Below the pieces are notes generated by a model that searched no databases, had not been told where the DNA came from, and worked only from the letters and a program-made list of their open reading frames with translations. A DNA stretch of 24,638 bases from JAOAFX01 sp965649105 (lineage in GTDB: Bacteria; Hydrothermota; Tepidihabitantia; SM23-42; JAOAFX01): contig CBFGJP010000033.1 of assembly GCA_965649105.1 (NCBI GenBank), forward strand, positions 1 to 24,638, given 5' to 3'. The translations under genes and the position numbers were made by a program. This document shows positions 17,973 through 24,430 of the stretch, piece after piece. Within the stretch, counting starts at the first letter, position 1, and every line of letters starts with the position of its first letter.

Positions 17973-18000
17973 TTGACACATTATGAAAATTGAGTATAAT
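17973..18000 (+). promoter_or_regulatory. Promoter of the DUF5678-protease pair, predicted leaderless
   Basis: TTGACA (17973-17978), a 16-bp spacer, TATAAT (17995-18000), six bases (TAAATT), then the ATG at 18007. No ribosome site fits between the boxes and the start. Confidence 0.8.
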
Positions 18001-18006
18001 TAAATT

Positions 18007-18213
18007 ATGAAGGACAAATCATACGAGTTTTATATCAACAATGACCTCTCTGAGTACGCTGGTAAATGGGTGGCAATCATTGATGAGCAGGTTGTGGCAA
18101 GTGGTGATAATGCAAAGACCGTTTTAGAAGCGGCGCTAAAGAAATTGCCTGACAAGATGCCGTTATTAGCAAAAATCCCTAAGCAAGAAGTTTTGATACT
18201 TTTTATATTTTAA
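18007..18213 (+). CDS. DUF5678 small protein
   Basis: 68 aa. The core YAGKWVAIIDEQVVASGDNA (residues about 17-36) followed by a helix and PDKMPLLAKIPKQE matches the DUF5678 pattern, a small domain of unknown function often found next to retropepsin-like genes in candidate phyla and archaea. The stop overlaps the ATG of the protease gene (TAATG), so the two are translationally coupled. The mRNA starts at or next to the ATG (leaderless). No signal peptide or membrane segment. Confidence 0.75.
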   Translation: MKDKSYEFYINNDLSEYAGKWVAIIDEQVVASGDNAKTVLEAALKKLPDKMPLLAKIPKQEVLILFIF

Positions 18214-18638
18214 TGACTGTAAAATTCAGGTATCGTGCAGAAAGATCGCGGGGAGAGATTGTATACAGACCGGCAGCCAAGGTCATTCTTGAAAACAATG
18301 GCAAAAAAATTTTACTATCGCCATACATTGATTCTGGAGCGGATATAAGTTTAATTCCAAAATCTGCCGGAGAAATATTAGATTTAGAACTCAATAGAAA
18401 TGCCATTGAAGAACTATCAGGTATTGGCGAAGGTAGAGTTGCAGTAATCAATAAGATTGTGAAAATGACCATCGGTGAAGAAATATTTGATTGCCATATT
18501 GCTTGGGCACTGATTGAAGAAATACCACCGATTTTGGGCAGAAAAGATGTTTTTGATAGGTTTGCCGTTATATTTAAGGAATGGGAAAAGGAAATTCTTT
18601 TTATCCCCAAATCCGAATATTCAGGACTTCCAATTTAG
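18213..18638 (+). CDS. Retropepsin-like aspartyl protease
   Basis: 141 aa, single-domain. The catalytic motif is DSGAD at residues 40-44 (YIDSGADISLIP), followed by a flap-like segment and ILGRKDVFDRF near residue 112, the conserved hydrophobic-Gly region of retropepsin-like proteases. These act as homodimers with one Asp per subunit. No signal peptide, so cytoplasmic. The start is coupled to the DUF5678 gene (TAATG). The stop overlaps the stop of the convergent module-2 regulator by 4 bp, leaving no room for a terminator. Substrate unknown; the DUF5678 protein or a neighbour could be the target, which is speculative. Confidence 0.82.
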   Translation: MTVKFRYRAERSRGEIVYRPAAKVILENNGKKILLSPYIDSGADISLIPKSAGEILDLELNRNAIEELSGIGEGRVAVINKIVKMTIGEEIFDCHIAWALIEEIPPILGRKDVFDRFAVIFKEWEKEILFIPKSEYSGLPI

Positions 18639-20890
18639 TGATTTATCTTTTCGTTTAATTCTGTCAGAAGATTTTTTATTTCTTTTGAATCAGCAATTAT
18701 CTTCAAAACCTTCTGTAAAATTTTCTTTGCATCCGACAAATTTTTATGCTCCAAACAACTCTTTGCAAAGGCAATCGCCTCGGTCTCAAACTGACTCAAA
18801 ATCCTAAACCTCATATTCACTGACCAGTCATCAAAATTTTTCTTGAACGGCTCACCACGGAATAACCTAAATGCCCGCAGGTATTCTTTTCTGGCAAAAT
18901 TCCATTCCCCTGCCCGCTCCAGCGCCTTTGCCCGGGCAAGGGTCTGTTCAAACTCCTGATAATCAGTGGTAAAGTATAAATTTTGATTGAATAAAAAAGA
19001 TTCTCCACCCTGCCTTCTTATTTCTAAATAGTGCCCAGGAATCTTTAATCCCTTCTTTATCCGCACCAGACTGTGGGAAAATATCCTTGCGGAATTCTGA
19101 CTTTTTGACCAGAAGTTGTTGTATAATGCGGTTAGAGATAGGCTTTGTTGCGGCTCCGGCAATCTATTGGCGATGTATAAGAGCAATGCTGTGTCTTTGG
19201 GCGTAAGATGCACCATTAGATATTTCTGGTTAAGAAAGATGGTTATTCTACCTAGTAGATTGATGCGATAGACATTGGTCTCGGTGTTGAATATCGGTAG
19301 TCGCAGAATGGTCTTTGGTAGATAAGTTGGTTTATTCTTTAGAATTCTTTTCTGAACAATCTCCGGATAGAAGAATAGATAACGGTAAAAATAAAACAAT
19401 ATTCCTTTTTTGAGGGCAAACCGATATGCGGTTATATAACCTTTATTCTTCAATAACCAGGCGAGTTTGATGGATGATAATTTTAGGACCTCTTTATTTT
19501 TGGGGATTTTGTGTAAGAGAACATCGGTGACCAGTAATTGCCTTTTCATCTTTGTTTTCTTTAAAAATTTCTTTAGTTCGTTCAATAATGACTTTCCTTT
19601 TTTTATTTCTCCGAGGCACATATAAGAACTTGCCATTGCCCCATAGGCATTGGCAATATCAAGGAAAAGCCCTGTACCTTTTGAGGCATTTAAAGCCTTT
19701 TGTGCTAAGTCAAATGCCTCGGATGGTTTACCTTCAATCAGTGCAAACAAAGACCGAAATCGTGATAACTGAGCCTCCTTTGCCCAATCGTAAATTTCCG
19801 CCTGTCTGAAATTTTTTTCTGCATTTTTTTTATCGCCTCGTAAGAGATAAATAAAGATTGCCAGGAGTGTTTTAATTCTTTTTTTTCTTTCTTTATCAAC
19901 TTCATTAAGCGCCCTCATTAGCAGTTGGCCGGCAGTATCGTATTCTTCAAGGTCAATAAAAGTTATTGCCAGGCTATAGAGAAAATTTGGTGGTGGCTGT
20001 TTATGGTGTGAAATTAAGTAGAGACAACGGCGGGCGATAGCAAATGCTTTTTTGACCTTCATTTGCGATATCAAAATATGCGAGTTTATTAGCTGTAATG
20101 TAAAGTAAATTGGAAAGAGTGTCTTTGATTTTCTAAGCCCACAAGGAACAAGTTTGTGGATTTTTTTTATCCACGCTACCATCTCATCGGGTTTTGCTTG
20201 CCACGATAGTGCTGTGAGCAAAGCAATACCTATCCTCAATGCCGAATAATTCAAATGTTTTCTATGACACTCTTGATAAAGCTTTTGGGCTTTTATCAAA
20301 TATTCAGCAATATTTATCCTGCCAAACTGGTTTGCCAATTTTTCTATTCTATGTTGAAGACTTAACAATTCGTCGGGAATTTTTAAAATAAGGTCGTTCT
20401 TGGGCAGGCAGGGGATGGTATTCAAAATCTTTGCTGATTCATTAATTTTGCCATTTTGATATAATTTCTCGGCGATGGAGAACTTCGTTCGGCTTTCTTT
20501 AGTGAATGGAACAAAATCCGTAAAATCACTACTTATTTTATGAAGATTGAATCCAGAATATCCATAACGTTTTAAAATTTCCCATATGCAATGATAAGAA
20601 AGTTTGAAACCATGTTTTGCTAAAAAAGTCTGTAACTGGTTTACCGGCCACCAGGGAAATTTTTCGCGGACCATTATGATCTTCCTTTCTAATTCTACTT
20701 TTGTCCTATTCCAGGGTGATTTCCATTCTAAAAATGAATAATTATTACCATCTGCTTTATATTTTTTAACCCATTGATAGACGGTCTGGTAATGAAGTCC
20801 GTACTTCGCTGCGACCTTGCGTAAAGATAATCTATTATCAAAATACTCTTTTATGACCTGTTGATAAAGAGCATATTTCTTGTTATACAT
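18635..20890 (-). CDS. Module-2 regulator: transposase-type HTH + TPR-like + SARP/BTAD
   Basis: 751 aa, paralogue of the module-1 regulator with the same architecture: N-terminal HTH (SLRKVAAKYGLHYQTVYQWV), second winged helix (PVNQLQTFLAKHGF...LKRYGYSGF), a shared SSDFTDFVPFTKE junction (SNDFTDFIPLTKE in module 1), helical TPR-like repeats, an OmpR-like winged helix and BTAD. The C-terminal half, from about 19,650 downward, is nearly identical to module 1, including a 76-bp exact match (18846-18921 versus 13109-13184), while the N-terminal half is clearly diverged. The start at 20890 is fixed by a consensus promoter 9 nt upstream. The stop overlaps the convergent protease gene. Its DNA target is probably the 152-bp divergent region. 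Confidence 0.82.
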   Translation of the reverse strand: MYNKKYALYQQVIKEYFDNRLSLRKVAAKYGLHYQTVYQWVKKYKADGNNYSFLEWKSPWNRTKVELERKIIMVREKFPWWPVNQLQTFLAKHGFKLSYHCIWEILKRYGYSGFNLHKISSDFTDFVPFTKESRTKFSIAEKLYQNGKINESAKILNTIPCLPKNDLILKIPDELLSLQHRIEKLANQFGRINIAEYLIKAQKLYQECHRKHLNYSALRIGIALLTALSWQAKPDEMVAWIKKIHKLVPCGLRKSKTLFPIYFTLQLINSHILISQMKVKKAFAIARRCLYLISHHKQPPPNFLYSLAITFIDLEEYDTAGQLLMRALNEVDKERKKRIKTLLAIFIYLLRGDKKNAEKNFRQAEIYDWAKEAQLSRFRSLFALIEGKPSEAFDLAQKALNASKGTGLFLDIANAYGAMASSYMCLGEIKKGKSLLNELKKFLKKTKMKRQLLVTDVLLHKIPKNKEVLKLSSIKLAWLLKNKGYITAYRFALKKGILFYFYRYLFFYPEIVQKRILKNKPTYLPKTILRLPIFNTETNVYRINLLGRITIFLNQKYLMVHLTPKDTALLLYIANRLPEPQQSLSLTALYNNFWSKSQNSARIFSHSLVRIKKGLKIPGHYLEIRRQGGESFLFNQNLYFTTDYQEFEQTLARAKALERAGEWNFARKEYLRAFRLFRGEPFKKNFDDWSVNMRFRILSQFETEAIAFAKSCLEHKNLSDAKKILQKVLKIIADSKEIKNLLTELNEKINH

Positions 20891-20899
20891 ACGCAGGAT

Positions 20900-20928
20900 A
20901 TTATAACAAATTTTTTGTAAAATGTCAA
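20900..20928 (-). promoter_or_regulatory. Promoter of module-2 regulator
   Basis: On the minus strand: TTGACA (20923-20928), a 17-bp spacer, TATAAT (20900-20905), then nine bases to the ATG at 20890. A leader of about 3 nt is predicted. Confidence 0.8.
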
Positions 20929-20936
20929 CATATTAA

Positions 20937-20987
20937 TTAATGGTATCAATAATAATCGTTCTATTCGCAGTTTGTGAATACCATTAA
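20937..20987. promoter_or_regulatory. Candidate operator: 10-bp perfect inverted repeat
   Basis: TTAATGGTAT (20937-20946) and ATACCATTAA (20978-20987), separated by 31 bp. The left arm is 8 bp upstream of the regulator's -35 box. The right arm ends about 39 bp before the predicted start of the propeller transcript, where an activator would sit. Confidence 0.55.
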
Positions 20988-20997
20988 AGTCCTTTTT

Positions 20998-21038
20998 AGA
21001 CACACTCACCGAGTATAATTTTATAGATAAAAGGGGGT
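20998..21038 (+). promoter_or_regulatory. Module-2 propeller-gene promoter and ribosome site
   Basis: AGACACACT (20998-21006), TATAAT (21014-21019) and an AAAGGGGG ribosome site ending near 21037, before the ATG at 21043. The same element order occurs in module 1. The -35 region lacks a consensus, suggesting an activator-dependent promoter. Confidence 0.6.
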
Positions 21039-21042
21039 TTAT

Positions 21043-23400
21043 ATGACAAGTGCTGATATAACAACTAAAATATGGGGTATGTTAATTTTTATTTGTTTTT
21101 CTTTGACTGGACAAACGGTGAGCCCTTCTTGGAAGTGGCAAAATCCTTTGCCTCAGGGGAATCAACTAAGGCAGGTATTTTTTCTTGACTCACTTAATGG
21201 TTTTGCTGCAGACATTGAGGCTGGAACGATACTCAAGACAACGGACGGTGGTGGGACATGGAATATAAAATGGACTTACCCGGGAGAAACACCCGGTTAC
21301 TATGGGCTATCCGGTATTTACTTTCCTAATCCTGATACCGGTTATGCAGTTGGTTACTGGAAAGGTAACAAGTTAACTAATCAAGCAACGGGCATAATAC
21401 TCCGTTCTACTGACCGCGGAAACACCTGGCAGATAATTTCTAAAGGAGTGTATCCGTCTTTATTGGGTGTTTGCTTTCCTAACAACGGAACAATAGGCTA
21501 CTGTGTCGGCTTCAATGGTACAATCTTAAAAACAACGAATGCGGGCATGGATTGGATAAGTCAAAACTCGGGTACCAATAGTATCCTTGGTTTTGTTGAT
21601 TTTCCTGTAGATGACCAAACTGGTTTTGTTGCTACCGGCACTGCAGGACCTTTTGTAATCTTGAAGACGACAAACGGAGGACTTTCTTGGAGCACGGTCA
21701 ACAGCGGCCAGGGATATTTCTGGGGCATTAAATTTGTGAATAATGATATTGGTTATGCCGCTGGAATCCTTGTTATTAATGGCCAGGGTGGAGGGCATGT
21801 TATAAAGACAACGAATGGCGGTAGCACATGGCAGTCAGTTTTTTTCAAGAATGCGGGTACTGTATATGGGATTGATTTTACTGATTCTTTAACAGGACAT
21901 ATTGCAGCATACTGGGGTACTATAGGATGGGGGGATAGTACTGGCATTTTAAAAACGACTGATGGTGGTGCCACCTGGAATATGAAATTAAAAGTGTCCC
22001 TGATTAGGACAAATTTTTTCCGATGGATATGTTTTCCGACAGCAAAGATAGGGTTTGCAACCGGTGCTTTTGACGACCAGAACGGGAAACACGGGCAGAT
22101 TTTAAAAACCGCGGACTTTGGAGAAACATGGCAATACCTTACGAGTTATGATGTTGACACGATTTGTGATGTGGATTTTCCTCTGGGACAAGAAACACTT
22201 GGATATGCCGCGACAACAGGGGGTAAGGTTCTCAAAACCACAGATGGCGGCAATTTATGGGTGGATCTGAATACCGGGGTGTCATACCCATTACATGCAG
22301 TCTATTTTTCTGATTTGAATACGGGTTATGCATGTGGTAACGCCGGGGTGGTGATAAAGACCATTGATGGTGGAACATCCTGGAGTTCCTTAAACACGAA
22401 TTCAACAGCTGAACTTTATGATATTTATTTTCCAACCTCGCAAATAGGCTATACAGGAGGATACCAACGATCCACCTTGTTAGCTGAGTTTCTTAAAACG
22501 ACGGACGGAGGAAATACATGGATACAACAGGAAGTTCCCAACAATCAAAGGTTTAAGACGGTTAGACGAATACAATTTCCAATATCTCCGGATACAGGAT
22601 TCTTTATTGTCGGACCGCCACGCGATATGTGGTCATATACTACCGGTACCTTGTGCAAAACTACAAACGGAGGTTTATCTTGGCAGCAAATCTATGCTCC
22701 ATCAAATAGTATATTCTTCGACCTTCATTTTTTCAATAATCAAGTAGGTTTCATTGGTGGACTCATATCTGGTGGTGGGAATGTTTATAAAGTGGCAAAG
22801 ACCACAGATGGAGGTAATTCCTGGACCTTGCAGTTTTATTCAACAGATATAGCTCCAGTTTCCTGTATTTCTTTTCCAAGTCAACAGGTTGGCTACGCAG
22901 GCTATGTTTCAGGCGGTGATCATTGTCTTGCCAAAACAACTGACGGTGGTGCAACATGGTTTCCGATAAATGCCCTTACGCAACACATATACGAAGAACT
23001 ATGTTTTGTTAATGAGTCCATTGGTTTTGCAGTGGGCAGAGGTGGGATGATTCGTAAGACAACGAATGGGGGACAGGTATGGATTGCAGAGGACAGAGGA
23101 GATGCAGATAGAAAGGTTGATAATCATCAGGGTTTGTGGGTCTATCCAAATCCATTCAGGAATCATTTATTCATTAAATCCGAAATCCGCAATCCGAAAT
23201 CCGCAATTCCATTGAGGATCTATGATGTTTCAGGCAGGGTTGTTAAATCATTCAATCTTGGATCCTGTATCATGAATCAGGCATCAAGTATCATCTGGTC
23301 TGGTGATGATAATGCTGGTTATGAATTGCCTGCAGGAGTTTATTTTATCGTCTCCGATGACAAGAGGTTTTCGCCCGTGCGGGTGGTGAAGATAAAATAA
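21043..23400 (+). CDS. Module-2 secreted YCF48/BNR-repeat protein with FlgD/T9SS-like C-terminus
   Basis: 785 aa. The N-terminus has a hydrophobic signal segment (IWGMLIFICFSLTGQTVSPS), and the mature protein begins around SWKWQNPLPQG, matching HPWKWLNPIP of module 1. Fourteen KTT(D/N)GG-x-x-W motifs are present, the same number as in module 1, although the blade sequences differ. Blade 2 reads RSTDRGNTW and blade 7 KTADFGETW. The C-terminal block from AEDRGDADRKVDNH onward is almost identical in DNA to module 1 and forms the FlgD/T9SS-like sorting domain ending PVRVVKIK. Start choice rests on the AAAGGGGG site. Likely surface-exposed; ligand unknown. Confidence 0.88.
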   Translation: MTSADITTKIWGMLIFICFSLTGQTVSPSWKWQNPLPQGNQLRQVFFLDSLNGFAADIEAGTILKTTDGGGTWNIKWTYPGETPGYYGLSGIYFPNPDTGYAVGYWKGNKLTNQATGIILRSTDRGNTWQIISKGVYPSLLGVCFPNNGTIGYCVGFNGTILKTTNAGMDWISQNSGTNSILGFVDFPVDDQTGFVATGTAGPFVILKTTNGGLSWSTVNSGQGYFWGIKFVNNDIGYAAGILVINGQGGGHVIKTTNGGSTWQSVFFKNAGTVYGIDFTDSLTGHIAAYWGTIGWGDSTGILKTTDGGATWNMKLKVSLIRTNFFRWICFPTAKIGFATGAFDDQNGKHGQILKTADFGETWQYLTSYDVDTICDVDFPLGQETLGYAATTGGKVLKTTDGGNLWVDLNTGVSYPLHAVYFSDLNTGYACGNAGVVIKTIDGGTSWSSLNTNSTAELYDIYFPTSQIGYTGGYQRSTLLAEFLKTTDGGNTWIQQEVPNNQRFKTVRRIQFPISPDTGFFIVGPPRDMWSYTTGTLCKTTNGGLSWQQIYAPSNSIFFDLHFFNNQVGFIGGLISGGGNVYKVAKTTDGGNSWTLQFYSTDIAPVSCISFPSQQVGYAGYVSGGDHCLAKTTDGGATWFPINALTQHIYEELCFVNESIGFAVGRGGMIRKTTNGGQVWIAEDRGDADRKVDNHQGLWVYPNPFRNHLFIKSEIRNPKSAIPLRIYDVSGRVVKSFNLGSCIMNQASSIIWSGDDNAGYELPAGVYFIVSDDKRFSPVRVVKIK
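23177..23211 (+). repeat. 7-bp minisatellite inside the C-terminal domain, module 2
   Basis: Five 7-mers: AATCCGA, AATCCGC, AATCCGA, AATCCGC, AATTCCA, encoding SEIRNPKSAIP as in module 1. Confidence 0.85.
23260..23294 (+). repeat. Second 7-bp minisatellite inside the C-terminal domain, module 2
   Basis: 7-mers GGATCCT, GTATCAT, GAATCAG, GCATCAA, GTATCAT, in register with 17554-17588 of module 1. Confidence 0.75.
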
Positions 23401-23432
23401 AGATGGTCTATGGGTTAGGGTTGAGAAGATAG

Positions 23433-23651
23433 GACCGAGCGATAAATAATATCTTTCTTGGACAAATTTTAATAACCTTGGGCGTGATTACCCATAAGGA
23501 GGTTGTTGAGGCGAGATGGGTGCAGATGAATAAATACAGCGGCAATGGTAAGCTTTTGGGTGAAATAATGATTGAACTTGGATTTATTACCGAAGAAGAT
23601 TTAAAACGGGCATTGAGTATTCAGAGGGATTTGAAAAATAATGCTTACTAA
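23433..23651 (+). pseudogene. Fragment of a MshEN (GspE N-terminal-like) domain protein
   Basis: An open frame of 72 codons with no ATG at a sensible place and a TAG just upstream (23430-23432). The translation holds two MshEN-type half-motifs: LGQILITLGVITHKEVVEAR and LGEIMIELGFITEEDLKRAL, ending in a short tail. Such domains bind c-di-GMP in GspE/PilB-type ATPases and occur alone in small proteins. The missing start and lack of a ribosome site suggest a remnant, though a non-canonical start (GTG at GVIT) cannot be excluded. Confidence 0.55.
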
Positions 23652-23677
23652 AAAATTCACACAGCCCCCTTTCCGGT

Positions 23678-23707
23678 CCCCTGGGGTGTCCGCGGGCACC
23701 CCAGGGG
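23678..23707. repeat. 30-bp GC-rich palindrome, second copy
   Basis: The core at 23681-23704 equals the 17719-17742 palindrome except for one T, and the arms extend by CCC/GGG to 30 bp. It is preceded by AGCCCCCTTTCCGG, as in the first copy. Confidence 0.8.
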
Positions 23708-23940
23708 AGAAACAAATGGAATAAAGTTTAGATGGAATTTGAAAATTTGTAGTGGCAGTCTGCGACTCCGTATGGCGGAATACTCTGCACATAAATAAAT
23801 TAAAATGTAACAAGGAAAACCGCAAACAAATTAGCCTGTGTCAATCCACGAAAATCCTGTTGAATTACAGGTGAGAAACAAAAATGCCTGTGTAATTGAA
23901 TTTAAGTCTTAAGAGATTGCATTTGATTTTGAATACAAAC

Positions 23941-23976
23941 ATTCCGATATTCTGGTAATTACCAGAATGTCGGAAT
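23941..23976. repeat. 36-bp near-perfect palindrome
   Basis: ATTCCGATATTCTGGTAA (23941-23958) faces its reverse complement, with a single G-T wobble position. No loop. Sits in gene-free sequence. Confidence 0.8.
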
Positions 23977-24039
23977 ATAAAATTTGAACAAGAATATTAT
24001 GCCTGTTTCCAGAAAAGTTCCCATTCAAACATTTTAACA

Positions 24040-24071
24040 TTCTAACATTCTAACATGTTAGAATGTTAGAA
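24040..24071. repeat. 32-bp perfect palindrome built of AACATTCT units
   Basis: TTCTAACATTCTAACA (24040-24055) followed by its exact reverse complement. The left flank continues the unit as TTTTAACA, so the arm itself is a short tandem repeat. Confidence 0.85.
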
Positions 24072-24148
24072 CGGTAATTTGTAAGTTTTTTCCCAAAAAA
24101 TGCTGTTCTTGTTTTGTAAAAAGCGAAAAAAACATTTGTAGCGTCCAT

Positions 24149-24166
24149 CCCTGATTTACATCAGGG
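24149..24166. repeat. Short hairpin CCCTGAT-TTAC-ATCAGGG
   Basis: Perfect 7-bp stem with a 4-nt loop, followed by GCAGG and no T-run. It heads the cluster of hairpin repeats that follows. Confidence 0.6.
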
Positions 24167-24202
24167 CAGGCTTCAGATGACGAAGGACATTATTGGGAGG
24201 TG

Positions 24203-24317
24203 TCACGGTTTGGAAACCGCTCCTATGGAATCGTCTATCGTTATACGGTTTTGAAACCCGTATCGTCATAGGGTTTCGTCAATCGCAAAAAGTCGCGGTT
24301 TAAAAACCACTCCTACA
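24203..24317. repeat. Cluster of REP-like hairpins (CGGTTT..AAACCG)
   Basis: Three related inverted repeats: CGGTTTGGAAACCG (24206-24219), ATACGG..CCGTAT around TTTTGAAAC (24243-24263) and GCGGTTTAAAAACCAC (24295-24310). Two are followed by CTCCTA. No open frame crosses them. They resemble dispersed intergenic repeat elements. The rest of 23709-24416 shows no gene. Confidence 0.65.
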
Positions 24318-24377
24318 GGGGGAAAAAGGTTTACACCTGAACCCCATTTTACGGGAATAAATTCCCTACTTCATTGA

Positions 24378-24430
24378 TAACCATCCAACCATAAGACCAT
24401 CTAACTATTCAACCATCTAACCATTTAACC
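24378..24430. repeat. Degenerate AACCAT tandem repeat at the third regulator's 3' end
   Basis: Eight-bp-like units (AACCATCT, AACCATTT, AACCATTT) run into the C-terminal codons of the third regulator. Similar GCCATTTAACC sequence lies at the module-1 regulator stop (12904-12926). Confidence 0.6.

Noticed and set aside
23601..23825. 74-aa minus-strand open frame
   Set aside because: Crosses the MshEN fragment and GC palindrome antisense; no ribosome site or recognisable motif.
23941..24317. A CRISPR array
   Set aside because: The repeats are palindromes of different sequence and spacing, not one repeat with uniform spacers, and no cas gene is present.
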